Under the pieces are notes generated by a model, which saw only the letters and a program-made list of their open reading frames with translations, had not been told where the DNA came from and searched no databases. The position numbers and the translations under genes were made by a program. Below, piece by piece: positions 14,841 through 27,303 of a stretch of 64,000 nucleotides of DNA. The stretch comes from Arctopsyche grandis. Its lineage: Eukaryota; Arthropoda; Insecta; Trichoptera; Hydropsychidae. The stretch is taken from positions 25,140,839 through 25,204,838 of the forward strand of contig NC_135356.1 of assembly GCF_051622035.1 (NCBI RefSeq). Direction: 5' to 3'. Positions within the stretch are counted from its first letter, which is position 1. Each line of letters begins with the position of its first letter.

Positions 14841-14999
14841 TTATTCTAATACAACCGTCGAGCTCTGAGCTGCTTTCCAGTTCAAATTTTATTTTTATTA
14901 TATATAAAGGATAGTGTTTTCCAAGCTGTGTGCTACACGCCCTTTGATTGCACATGAATGATTTGATACGAGGCCATCGTCTAATATGTAAATATATCA

Positions 15000-15118
15000 T
15001 TTTGAAAGAGACTTTGTATGTAACTATTGTTGATTTGTAAATCCGTGAAGCGTCGAACAAATGAATATTCAAATAAATTTAATTAAATGTTTTAGATTGG
15101 CCATGTTTAAGCGGTTTA
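15000..15118 (-). repeat. ACCCGGCTTCGCTC-family repeat, truncated copy
   Basis: It shares the block TTTAAGCGGTTTAT and the upstream A/T-rich body with the fuller copy at 15222-15415. It lacks the CCGAGCGAAGCCGGG core because a SINE 3' end abuts it at about 15117. Confidence 0.6.
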
Positions 15119-15205
15119 TTTATTTATTTATTTTTCTTTACATATACACCAGGAAGGCCTGACTGGTAACCCCAATGCGCCTTTCTGGCCAATTACAAAC
15201 ATTGC
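15117..15205 (-). mobile_element. SINE 3'-end fragment
   Basis: On the minus strand it reads AATTGGCCAGAAAGG, then AGGCCTTCCTGG, and finishes in an (AAAT)n tail at 15117-15133. The same 3' module ends the SINE near 57.45 kb (AATTGGCCAGGAAAG then CTTCCTGG). The tRNA-like head is missing. Confidence 0.6.
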
Positions 15206-15221
15206 ATGTATGCATTGACGT

Positions 15222-15415
15222 TGTATGTATGTATGTAAGTTTTGGGTTGTAGAATCCGTGACGTGAAATTTAATGAAAATACAAATAAATATTCAAATCG
15301 ATTTAAATAAAACAAAACTATTCAAATAAATTTAATAAAATGTTTACTATTAGACTGGTCGTGTTTAAGCGGTTTATATTACAAATACCGAGCGAAGCCG
15401 GGTAAAACTACTAGT
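15222..15415 (-). repeat. ACCCGGCTTCGCTC-family interspersed repeat
   Basis: This minus-strand copy ends in CCGAGCGAAGCCGGGTAAAAC. Further copies are at 17113, 21025, 49191 and 60678 with the same order: ACTAG, core, TATTTGTAATATAAAC, GCTTAAACATG, A/T-rich body. No terminal inverted repeat or coding sequence is seen, so the class is uncertain. Confidence 0.75.
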
Positions 15416-16027
15416 ATCTAATAAGCAAAAATACATACATATATCAAAATGATACGAGCAAAAGTTCTCAGATAATCTACCTACATGAGAAACGACAGAA
15501 AATTTTCCATCATATATATGTACATATGTACGTTTCATTTACATTCATCATTCATTTGAAACACTGAATAAAAACATTGTATTCGTATCTGGCCTTTTAA
15601 AGCGATCAGAACTATGTATGTAGATACATTTCATAGAATACTTCTGATGTGTATCGTAAAATCCAGGACATTTATGGACATATTTAGGTAGTTTTAAGAC
15701 TTCCACTACTTCAAAAAAATATTTTGTGCAACAATGTACATACATATGTACACATGTACGTGCAATGTTTTTTACTATCATTACATTTTTCGGTTTTGCT
15801 TTTGTGTTACACAAGAATGTACCCCGATGTTAAAAATATCAAAAAAGTTACCGATACTGTAATTGTATTATTGTTACTTTAAATTCAAAAAATAATTAGA
15901 CTAGTGCATACATATATACACATATTATATGAGTATTTGTAAAGCATTATTACAAATTCTATATTTTATTTTATGTCAATAATTAATGCCGATGCTAAAT
16001 AGCGCATCAAAGTTATACATATTATAT
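15416..16027. other. Intronic AT-rich sequence, no gene
   Basis: Nothing recognised apart from TACATATGTAC patches near 15520 and 15740. Confidence 0.6.
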
Positions 16028-16142
16028 TTTCACAGTAGCAAAAATATTAATTTCACAGTAGCAAAAATATTAATTTCACAGTAGCAAATATTTAATTTAG
16101 TTGGAAATCAATTTTTAAAGTACTCTCTCTCTCTCTCTCTCT
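16028..16142. repeat. 22-bp tandem repeat (three copies) and (CT)n
   Basis: TTTCACAGTAGCAAAAATAT with its flank is repeated three times at 16028-16098, the last copy slightly altered. A (CT)11 tract follows at 16121-16142. Confidence 0.9.
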
Positions 16143-17112
16143 ATTTATAGATATTTTAAATTGACGATACTTCAATAAAATAATCAAAATGGAAAATGGC
16201 CAATAAATATATGACGTAACTTTATACAGTATATATATGTAATATGTATGCATAATACAGTATATATACGTAATATGTATGCATAATATAGTTCATAGTA
16301 TTGTTTTTGGTAGACTATCAACAAAAAAAGTTTGCAAATTGATAATTGTATTGATGATTACACTAATTGAGTCGGAAAAAAATATCCATACATTCATATG
16401 TGCATATCAAATAAGCAAACAATAATAAATTAAAATTATATTCCTTCTATTTCGTTTTTCATATGTATGTATGTACATAGATATATAGAATTGATTATGC
16501 CCTCGTCAGCTTTTTACACACCAACGATCTTCCAAATACTTATTATTATTAAATCTAATCACATTTTGAGCCGTAACGATTTATAAAACAAGCTCGAAAG
16601 CTATTTTCAAGTCTTAATTAACAATATATTAATATATTAAATTAATCTACATATATAAAATATTTCAATCTGAAATATATCGACCTGCCTTACATAATCC
16701 GGCCGGGCCTCTTTATTATTTGTAATATTTAAATTAGGCAAATAATTCGTCAAACTTCAAGTGTACATTTAATTACACACAAATATTCAATAAACAAGTG
16801 CTTCAAAAATAATCCGATCATAAATAAAGCGTCAACGGATAAACTGGGTGTGGCACAGGACTATCTCGGAAACTTCATCGCTGACATAAATTTTGTAAAT
16901 GCATGCATGTAAAACACATCATCAGGTGCTAATATTATTATGCTGTTGTTCTTTCATCCCATATCGACGTTCAAACGACATTAAATTCTAACCTTGAACA
17001 CGTTTTAATTGCTTCCGTTATGTGAGTGTATCCTATCAAGAGTAACACGTAATGAAAGTGGAAAAAAGACATGTATATATGTATATTATTAAAAAAATAG
17101 ATTTTATGTATT
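16143..17112. other. Intronic AT-rich sequence, no gene
   Basis: No gene. It includes a short two-copy repeat of CAGTATATATNNGTAATATGTATGCATAATA-like sequence at 16225-16290. Confidence 0.6.
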
Positions 17113-17224
17113 ACTAGTTGTTTTACCCGGCTTCGCTAAGTATTTGTAATATAAACAGCTAAAACATGGTGAATCTAATAGTAAATATAAATAAAAATAG
17201 TCTCTTTCGAAATTATATATTAGA
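17113..17224 (+). repeat. ACCCGGCTTCGCTC-family interspersed repeat
   Basis: This plus-strand copy starts ACTAGTTGTTTTACCCGGCT, continues with TATTTGTAATATAAAC and AATCTAATAGTAA, and ends near TCTCTTTCGAAATTATATAT. Confidence 0.75.
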
Positions 17225-18159
17225 AGATAAAATGTAATACATTGTAGATGTAACTAGACAGAATATAATTAAGGTAGTGCGACTTAAAAGGTCTATATGG
17301 CAATTATCTCTACCTGTTATTTAATCTTAATAATGGAAAATACCACCACACAAAACCAATCTATCTGTATATGTAGATATGTATTATATATAAAATTCAA
17401 CGTTCCACTTGGGATCAATATTCATTAAGCTATGAATGGATTTAATCTGGGCTGGCAAATTACAATTGAATTTCAAGCTACTTTTCATATTCGCATTCAT
17501 GACATGAAAAATCGCTAGAAATGCTATTTTAAATTCTGTAATGATTGCTTTTATATCAATTGAACCTCAAAATTTAATTAAAATATTTTTGTGAAAGGCA
17601 CATTTTCCAGACCGAAAAAATTTTCCAGACTGAAATCCAGCCTATGTATATACATATGTATGTATGTATGTATGTACTCACCAAAAGCATAATTCATTCC
17701 TACTTTACTGTAAATAAGACTTGAGTTTTTTTTTATATTTAAAACATTATAAATACTAATAATAAGAAAAAATGTAGAACCAGTAACTATATGTAATGTA
17801 AATTGCGAACGAACTATGTATGAATAGACGTACTTATGTACATACTTAATGAATAATAAGAAACTTTTAAAAGACAATATTCTCACTTTGCATTATTTCC
17901 TCTCCAGAAGGAAAATAATATACCTCGTAAAAGCCTTTCTCGCGACAGCTTTATTACTTGGTGAATATTGTGCACAAATACAGTATGCATTTAGCGTGAT
18001 GAAGACTGCGACATTCGGAATTAAGTATGCATTAAAAATAAAAATGCACAACATAAAGAGTTGCATCACGTCGACAAATATAAAAGTTTCAATGCGATAG
18101 GATTAACGAAAGTCAAAAAAAAAAAATACACAGACACTAACCATTATTCAAAAATTCAG
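17225..18159. other. Intronic AT-rich sequence, no gene
   Basis: No recognisable gene. A (TATG)n/(TACA)n patch lies at 17645-17675. Confidence 0.6.
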
Positions 18160-18225
18160 ATCATATCTCTACTATGAGTGCAAATCAGCTAAAATCCCGA
18201 AGTGGCATTGTCTCGCGATCAAATG
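18160..18225 (+). other. Candidate small plus-strand exon with start codon
   Basis: A segment lies between an acceptor-like TTCAAAAATTCAG and a strong donor AAATG|GTAAGT. It carries ATG at 18174 and an open frame of 17 codons plus one base (MSANQLKSRSGIVSRSN), ending exactly at the donor. Composition is less AT-rich than the surroundings. It could be the first coding exon of an overlapping plus-strand gene nested in the PMCA intron, or chance. No downstream partner exon was found. Confidence 0.2.
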
Positions 18226-19346
<1,121 letters not shown>

Positions 19347-19489
19347 ACTCGAAAAATAATACGCCTTGAAGTTCCTCTAATAATTTTTAAAAGTAAAACA
19401 TGTCTATTGAATATTATCAAAATTATTAATTTTACAATCTCCTTTTAAATATATAAATTGGATATGATGTATTTTTCTATTTTGATATT

Positions 19490-19820
19490 CTTCGATTTAA
19501 GCCTCACGGGGATGTTTTGTGTTCACGGTTGGTTCTTGTACATACATATGTAAATACATACATACATACATATGTATTTTGCTGCTGAATGTTGATACTT
19601 GACTATTTTCATAATTTTTCTCCTTATATTTGAATATTATAATGTATGTATATTATATACATATGTTATATGACTAATTATCGCTTGAACTTTTGTTTTT
19701 TTTTATGAATTGAATGTATAAATATGTATTAATTCTTGTATAGTTAATTTATGTTTTTGACCATTGTGGAGCATTAAGAATGTCTGTAATGCCACAATGG
19801 TCCAAGCTTTAAAAAAATAA
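19490..19820 (+). mobile_element. LINE 3'-UTR fragment
   Basis: It shares GCCTCACGGGGATGTTTT, GGTTCTT and the terminal block GACCATTGTGG ... CACAATGGTCCAAGCTTTAA with copies at 41103-41400 and 41485-41818. The A-rich right end fits a non-LTR retrotransposon 3' tail. No coding part remains. Confidence 0.6.
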
Positions 19821-21024
19821 CGGGTACGATTTAGCGATGCATTTAGAAAAATAGCTTTACTATTTAGAACGAATCATTTGCGCATTGGAATAAAATACAC
19901 CCATTAAATAAAAATATTTCTGTTAAATAAAAAATGTTACATTGAGTAATATCTTATTCGTAGTATTAAATAAAGACAATGTTTCGATAATTGAATAATT
20001 AAAAAGCGCCCAGTTAAAAAGCATGAAATTATAAATGAAATATATGGTGCTTAATCATACGAGATGTCACGAAAGTCAATATATTCGAGATGCGCGTATA
20101 TGATGTGTTAATGCCCATTTCATTCATTTTAAGTTGCTATGTTGTTGCTTATAAACATACATATTATGTTCTAAAATTAACTTATCGAATACCCGCATTT
20201 GATATTAAAATTCTGATCTAATTAAAACAATGGATTTGTAGTTGTTGGAATGATTATTATTATTAAAATGGTTTTATTCTTATTTATTATTTTATTTTAA
20301 ATGTACAAATATTAAATTAAAGAAACATTTTTTTTTATATGTTCTTTCGTTTTAAATGCGCATTGAAATTGTCCCCTATGTAATAGCTAGACATAATGCT
20401 AGTCATAACAAATTTAAAAAAATGTATTCATTTAATATACAACCCCACTGTGTTCAATGGCATTTATTATTATGTAAATGGACGCCACTTATGTGATTTT
20501 CCGTTTCCATCATTCATACATATGTATATCTTAATCGCCTCGAGTATCATGTGAAATTTTCTTTTGAACTTATTAGATTTGAGCGCTACAAATTATATTA
20601 CATACATATTCATTCCTTTATTCTGTCATATTTAATATTTATGATATTTGTATTTATAACATATGGTACGTATGAATTTCGAAGAAAGTAAAGTCTCGAG
20701 TAATCACTTTACTTTATATTCTTTAAAATAAATATAATATATCTAATAAAACAAAATACATTATTTGTGATGGCTGATAATATATTCTGAAGTTTTCATT
20801 TCATAATGTATGTATGTAAGTACAGAGCAGTGATTTAGCATTCTTCTGCATATGTAATAATTCAATAACAATACAATCTTTACTTTTCCTTATTGGCTGA
20901 ACTGACATTACGATAACACATTCTGAAGTTTTCATTTCTTGATGTAAATGTAATGATTTAACATTTTTCTATATAATATGTACAACAATTTAATAACAAT
21001 ACGTGCTTTATTTTTCGTTGTTAA
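19821..21024. other. Intronic AT-rich sequence, no gene
   Basis: No gene. Two diverged copies of a short block (ATTCTGAAGTTTTCATTTC...) lie near 20780-20870 and 20920-21000, a local duplication of about 130 bp. Confidence 0.6.
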
Positions 21025-21243
21025 ATAATATATATAATTTCGAAAGAGATTTTGTAATATATGTATGTAAGTTTTGGTTCGTAAAATCCGTGACGTTAAA
21101 TTTAATAAAAAAAATAACAAATGAAAATTCAAATGAATTTAAATAAAATAAAACTATTCAAATAAATTTAATGAAATGTTTACTTTTAGATTAGCCATGT
21201 TTAAACGGCTTATATTACAAATACCGAGCGAAGCCGGGTAAAA
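21025..21243 (-). repeat. ACCCGGCTTCGCTC-family interspersed repeat
   Basis: This minus-strand copy has the fullest body of the family. It runs from TTTCGAAAGAGATTTTGTAA through GTAAAATCCGTGACG to CCGAGCGAAGCCGGGTAAAA. Confidence 0.75.
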
Positions 21244-23008
21244 GCAATAATTCTGAATAAATTACGATTCCTCTATTGAAAATCTACATATTTTGATAGT
21301 TCAAAATTGTAAAATGAAGCGATTGCTTTCACTTTTTTAAATATCATAAATGCATTTAAAAGTAAAACAAAAAGTTGTATTTTAGAATCGAATAATCGTT
21401 TCTCACTATGTATGTATGCATTTTCATTATACGTTATATATAATTTTATCGATGACATAATAAGGGTGAAATTCATCCACAATTGAAATTACATATGTAC
21501 ATATGTACATATGAAATTACATATGTACATATAAATACCTACATATGTACATGATATCATAATTTTGTATCTGTTTGTTTGTGTGTTTCATTTACAATGC
21601 TATATAAACGTTCTATCTAATTTATATTTATCGACAACAATCTAAAACAATATCATTAAAATAACAAAAACAAAAAATCACAAAACCGAATTCCAAAAGA
21701 AATTCTCACAATACAAATTTAATTCGCCCATTATTTCACATTCATCGTGCTTTTTTTCACTTTATTTTTAGAGATTTAAATTGCCTGCAAGTTCAAATCA
21801 TTGAAAAATTGGATCGTTCATCAATTTCAGGAATTAGGTTACTGTATTTTTTAGAGGCCGGCCCTTTTATGGACCCATTGAATGGTCATTTCAAGGAAAC
21901 AGTACCTTTTGAGAAATAACGTAACATATTGATTGTGTATTTAATGACGTTCTCAAAATATTACAAACCAAAAAATTAGGTCAAAGTTTTTAGCTTAGGC
22001 AGAAAGCAGAAAAAATACTTTTCTTTTATCTTTTGCACACAGTTTAGATCCTGAACTATCAGATCAAGTGGAGAATTTCGCAGCCATGTCATTGTTAAAA
22101 AACAATATCTGTGACGTTTATACACATTGATTGGCAATCAAGTATGGTCCTTTCACGAACAGGCCCTTTCATGGGTCCTCTATCCAATCTGTAACTAACG
22201 AGATGCACATCTAAATTCAAATTGCATTTTCATACAATTTCTCCAGCCTAATAATAGTTTCACCATCATGTAAATACATACATACATACATAGGTAGAAG
22301 GTGCCCTTTCAATAACCAAATTATCGAACCGCATTGATTGGCTTGCATGATTGCAAACCTGTGATTATCTCACCTTATCGATAATGTAACTATATACCAA
22401 ACATAATTACAAATACATATAATGAACCACCGGCAAATGCCACGAGTTCGTCGTAGTACTATATTGAGATTTGTATTATAACATAATTTCGTATGTGTTA
22501 CAATATTTTCTTCGAGTTGATAAAAGCATTGACGGCCAAGTAGCTTAAGAGTTTGATAATGAATAGATAAATTTGTTTGGCCACGATGCAGTTTATGTAT
22601 AATTACACACGATACCATTGTACTTGTCTCTACATTGTACTTGTGTATGAAGTAAATGTAAATGATGTTTTTGAACGCGTAATTATAATATTATAATTTG
22701 ATACGTACTTTTATGGTTTATAAAACCGCAAATTCAAAACAGGTGATCAGAATTTCTCAACACTTTTCAATTATTATTGTATGCCCATTGCTAAATTTAA
22801 AACACTGGAAACTTTTGATTATGTCGGGGCGAAACCACAACTATAATCAGGTTCGACAATTTGTGTTGTTCGAATTTAATCGAAAATATTTCCAAGAATA
22901 TTTAAATGTCCAATTTTAATTGAAAGGTGTCAATTTGAAACAAAAACCTTGTAAACATAGAATGAATTCAAGACGATAAACGATATATAATAATAATTAT
23001 TATTAGTT
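21244..23008. other. Intronic AT-rich sequence, no gene
   Basis: No gene. A cluster of ACATATGTAC motifs at 21490-21553 repeats a GAAATTACATATGTACATAT unit. Confidence 0.6.
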
Positions 23009-23050
23009 GTAGACTACAACGGTCCAAACTTTAAATAAATAAATAATCAT

Positions 23051-23120
<70 letters not shown>
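23009..23120 (+). repeat. LINE 3' tail fragment followed by (AT)n
   Basis: ACAACGGTCCAAACTTTAAA followed by (TAAA)n matches the extreme 3' end of the 19.8-kb and 41.8-kb LINE copies. A pure AT microsatellite follows at 23057-23120. Confidence 0.55.
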
Positions 23121-23121
<1 letters not shown>

Positions 23122-23239
23122 TAAATCAATAATTTAACGGCAGAATCATTTTATTTAATAAGCGGAAACTTATTAGAAAATTGCTACAGAATATAAAATA
23201 ATGTGTACACATTGAACAGTAAGAGTATACAGAGTATTA

Positions 23240-23690
23240 GGGCTAAAAGATTTTTAAGAAAAAACATAAAAAAAACTGAGTAAAAGTAAAAATATATAAA
23301 AAATATCGATGTACGAAATTTATTATTTCTATTAAACGTAAAAAAGTTTCAATCTAATACTGTTGAGCGGCTTAGGAGATAATTGAATTCAAAAGCTCAA
23401 AAAAAAAAAAGAGGACGCCTATAAGAGGAGCTACCACTTCCGGTCAACTTAAAAATTAAAAAAAAAACTTACCTAGTATCGATTAACATATCAATAACTG
23501 ATACTAAGTTTCGGTTCGATGGGACTAACGCGTTTCAAAAAGTTTTCAAAATTACAAACACACATTTTTCTAGACCACGTCAGTGATCGATTCCGAGTTG
23601 GAATCAGTCAAAATCTCTAGTTCGAATTTCCGCATGATCACAAAGCTTCATCTATCGTTACCACGTACATAGATAAAGTAAAAATGAAAC
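23240..23690 (+). repeat. Interspersed repeat R1, plus-strand copy
   Basis: It contains GGAGATAATTGAATTC, GAGGACGCCTATAAG, ACTGATACTAAGTTTCGG and AGTGATCGATTCCGAGT in order. The same order occurs inverted at 24530-25016 and directly at 42386-42700. No open frame or terminal structure identifies the class. Confidence 0.7.
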
Positions 23691-23929
23691 TCAGAATCCA
23701 ATTCGGTATTTTTATTAATTATATATGTATGTACATTTCAAACCTTTGAACTCACTTAAAAAAACCACACGTTGAAATATCAACGGACACAACACTGGCC
23801 ATCGAATATTGTGCGGTCTATTTTTATCCGAAAGTGGAACCGACCCAATCGACCATTAGCTAATACTATTCGGCTTGGTTAATCGAAGATTTTCAAATAA
23901 TATTAATACTTTTATGCGAAAGCACTTTT

Positions 23930-24115
23930 ACCTCCCACGCCCCCACACTCGACCATTCATTGTTTACATTCTGACGACGGGCTGGTGAGTTTCTGGAGGG
24001 GTGGGGGCTTGGGTGGGGGTGCACAAAATTCGTAGAGGGTGGTTGGGTGGGTCTAAATTTGGTCGAAACACCACGGACGCGCGCACTATCCAAAGCGCGC
24101 GGTTAACCCTTATCG
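23930..24115. promoter_or_regulatory. GC-richer segment, candidate regulatory element
   Basis: G-rich stretch (GGAGGGGTGGGGGCTTGGGT) plus CpG-rich GACGCGCGCACTATCC and AAGCGCGCGG, between two inverted R1 repeats. A forkhead-like TTGTTTAC lies near 23960. No protein is recognisable in the overlapping 66-codon minus frame. Confidence 0.25.
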
Positions 24116-25016
24116 CCACATCGTTCAATATTCAGATTTTATCGATTAGGCATTAGAACACTCAAACGCATTCCATTTATAAGTGTGTACATATGTTTCA
24201 ACCACGTCCGTACTCGTAAATCAAATAAATTTGTGCTTTTTTTTCAACTATGACTTTCGACGATGGAAATAAATGGTGTCTATTGTGCGCGAGCACTGTT
24301 TCGAGTAATTACTATTGCCTCGCAAGGAACAGTTATATTTACCAGAGTACATCAAAACAACTCAAAACAAACACGACACAAGTACGATAAAACGAGCATT
24401 TCACTCAGAGAGCGATTCACTTCACTGTATTTAATAAGTCGTTAATTAATTTGAATAGGAAATGATCGTCGATGCTGAAAATAAAGTTAGTTTGTTTGGT
24501 TTTAATTAACTAGCGTAGTAGACTTCGCTATGTCGAAAATTTTACCTTATCTATGAACGTAATAATAACAATATATGAAGTTTTGGAATTATGCAAAAAT
24601 TTTAACTCGAGATTTTGACTGATTCGGACTCAAAATCGATCACTGATCACGTTTTCATGATCTAGAAAAAAATATGTGTGTGTGTGTATTTGACTGTGTG
24701 TCTGTGAATTTTGGGAATTTTTTGAAAACCCTTCATCCTATCAAACTGAAACTAAGTATCGGTTACTGAAATTCTTATCGATACGACGTAAAATTTTTTC
24801 AAATTTTTAAGTTTAACGGAAATGGTACTTCCCTTATACGTGTCCTCGTTTTTTAAGTTTTTGAATTCAATCATCTCCCAAACCGCTAACCGAATCAGAC
24901 TGAATATTTTTTACATGTAGTGTATTACATGTAAAAAATAATCAGACTGAATATTTTTTACATGTAATAGAAATTATAAATTTTATACCTTAATATTTAG
25001 TACTTTTACTCTAGAG

Positions 25017-26526
25017 CAGCGGTTTCCAAACTGGGAGGCGCGCCTCCCAGGGGAGGCGCGGACTATTGCCAGGGGAGGCGCCAAAACTTTTTAATAAAAT
25101 ATTATTTTGCAAACACATTCTTGGGAAGACCACATCCATTGAAATTTTTAATATAATAGACAGTTTTGTTGAAGAAAACGACATAAAGTGAAATAATTGC
25201 GTTGTGAACGACATATAATAATAATTGGACTGTGTACCGACGGAGCTCACTCAATGTCCGGACACAAAGCAGGTCTTAAAGCATTGATCAAAAAGAAAGC
25301 ACCACATGCTATCTGGACACACTGTATGATTCTCAGAGCAGCTCTAATGTCAAAAAATATGAGCGAAGAACTGAACAGCATTTTTACAAAAGTTATAAAA
25401 ATTATAAACTACATTAAGAATAGTCCTTTGAGAGCAAAGCTGTTTGCAAAGCTGTGTGCTGATATGGAAGCCAATTATACCTCACTTTTGTATTATTGTG
25501 AAGTTCGCTGGTTATCTCGTGCAAAAATGATTCTAAAGGGTGTTTGAACTCAAAGAAGAAATAGCAACCTTTCTCGAAGAAAACCATCATGAAGAGGCAC
25601 ATTTGTGGACGAACGATAATTTTATTGTTAAACTTGCCTATTTGGTTGAAATTTTTGGAAAATTGAGCGGTTTAAATAATTCAATGCAGGGATCACAAAT
25701 ACACCCACTTGTTCAAAAAGACAAAGAAAAACTTTCATTAAAAAATTAAAGTTATGGAAATCAAATTTACAAAAGAATGGGTTGGATAGGTTTTCACTTT
25801 CCAAAGATTTCTGGGCCACAGCCAATATTGAAGCAAGTAAAAATATTTTTACCGACCACTTGGATGTTTTAGTGCTGCATTTTTCCAATTATTTCAAAGA
25901 ACTTGATTTCTTAAAGTTTTTGTGGATACAGAATCCATTTAACTACAATGAAGAAGACGAATTCGAGCTGACAACCATCGAAAAATAAAAATTGATAGAA
26001 TTATCATGCGATAGCTCACTAAAACAAAAGTTTCAAAATGAAACCATAATTAAATTTTGGATGAATCTTAGTGGAGAGTATGAATCTTGGTATTGCAAAG
26101 AAATGCAATTGCTGCTACCGTTCGTAACGTCTTATTTATGCGAAACGGGCTTTTCGTCACTAGCCGCAATGAAAATCAAATATTGAGCCAGGTTAATAGT
26201 CGAAAAGGAGTTACGAGTGGCACTCTCCATATTGCCCCCAAGATTTGATAAACTTTGTGCCAATAAACAACAGCATCCTTCGCATTCAATTTTGATGTGT
26301 TAGATGTAGTTTAATTAGTAATTTAATATAAAAATAAATATATGTACGTGTTCGTATAAATTTATGTTATAGCAAAACCAGTATTTTATTTTTAAATATT
26401 TTTAAAAGGTTTATTATTTAAAACGTGTCTATATTATTATATCTATTAAAAAATAAAAGGCAGGGAGGCGCGGAAAAAAAAATATTTTTTAGGGAGGCGT
26501 AGTAGCATAAAGTTTGGAAACCGCTG
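25017..26526 (+). mobile_element. hAT (Buster-like) DNA transposon, 1510 bp, internally decayed
   Basis: Perfect 16-bp terminal inverted repeats, CAGCGGTTTCCAAACT at 25017-25032 and its complement at 26511-26526. Both ends are flanked by an 8-bp target duplication CTCTAGAG (25009-25016 and 26527-26534). The centre TA fits the nnnTAnnn preference reported for Buster-type hATs. Subterminal GGGAGGCG motifs repeat at both ends. The interior holds the C-terminal part of a transposase and lacks the N-terminal zinc-finger region, so the element is an internally deleted, non-autonomous copy. Confidence 0.95.
25206..26186 (+). pseudogene. hAT/Buster transposase relic (ZBED5/SCAND3-like)
   Basis: Pieces in shifting frames are recognisable: CTDGAHSMSGH near 25230, APHAIWTH, YCEVRWLSRAKM near 25500, FELKEEIATFLEE near 25545, NFIVKLAYLVEIFGKLSGLN near 25620, LDFLKFLWIQNPFN near 25905, and the C-terminal LLPFVTSYLCETGFSSLAAMK near 26115-26180, which is the typical hAT dimerisation end. 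Frames change near 25545, 25750 and 25988, and stops occur at 25547, 25749 and 25988. The N-terminal third including a BED finger is absent. It cannot encode an active enzyme. Confidence 0.9.
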
Positions 26527-26779
26527 CTCTAGAGAATCGAGGTGTTTTATGTTTGTCTCAGAAACCTTTTAGTTTATTGAATTGAAATTTCATATCTAAA
26601 AGTTTAAGCTTAATAATACCAATATATATGATTTTATATTTATTTTTTATACTTTTTGAATATTTTTACCTCAACCGGAAGAAGTGCTTTTATGTTTTTT
26701 ATGGGGTGACCAGTGAAGACACTTTAGTAAATGTTTGTTAAAGTAAATAAATATAACTCGTACAAGTATCCTGATGGTT

Positions 26780-26915
26780 AGTGCGTCAGGACATTATTTG
26801 AAATCAATATATTTTTTTTAATATAATATTTAACGCTCCCTTGATACGATGAAAGTTTTCCACTAGGTCCATCGATGGAAATACAATATTCGCGTTTTTC
26901 ACTCCGGTCCAATGT
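26780..26915. repeat. Interspersed repeat R2, copy 1
   Basis: It shares ACATTATTTGAAATCAAT, CACTAGGTCCATCGATG and CCGGTCCAATGT with 32218-32335 in the same order and orientation. Confidence 0.55.
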
Positions 26916-27204
26916 ATGTACATATTTACATTTGAGTAAATACAAAATTTTCAATCGGTCTGTCAATTTAAATCACATAAACTCAAATAGAAATCACGAA
27001 TTACATACATACGTTCATATATCCACGGCCGCCGATCCACGATTTCCAATCCCGGGAAATGGAAAAATTAATTCCAGCCCTTATGACAAACTAAAAAAAA
27101 TACCTTTTAGATATATTTTTAATATGTGAAATATCTCTGAACTATTAGAAAAATACCTATGTATATATTGATTGCCATTTTTTTTTAAATATGTAATTGA
27201 ATAA

Positions 27205-27303
27205 GAAAGTATGATATCCAACACGGGGCCTCTCGAGTAGTCAGGGCCCTGGAATTTTACCCCAGCTACCCCTCCCCTCCCTCCACCCCCTCGTCGACCC
27301 TGC
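27205..27303 (-). repeat. GC-rich fragment, possible transposon end
   Basis: On the minus strand it begins CAGGGTCGACGAGGGGGTGG and contains AGGGCCCTGACTACTCGAGA. The abrupt GC-rich composition suggests the end of a DNA transposon or a retroelement piece, but no partner end or target duplication is seen. Confidence 0.3.

Larger units (their letters stand above)
24530..26600 (-). repeat. Interspersed repeat R1, minus-strand copy split by a hAT element
   Basis: 24530-25016 read on the minus strand follows the same order as 23240-23690. Homology resumes at 26535-26600 after the hAT element. The inverted pair of R1 copies encloses about 0.85 kb of unrelated sequence. Confidence 0.65.

Noticed and set aside
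23400..23560. GGTTCGATGGGAC as a tRNA B box
   Set aside because: No A box at the right distance and no cloverleaf. The sequence belongs to repeat R1.
25011..25250. Minus-strand 79-codon frame over the hAT left end
   Set aside because: Shadow of the transposase and the terminal repeat. The real signal is the plus-strand hAT transposase.
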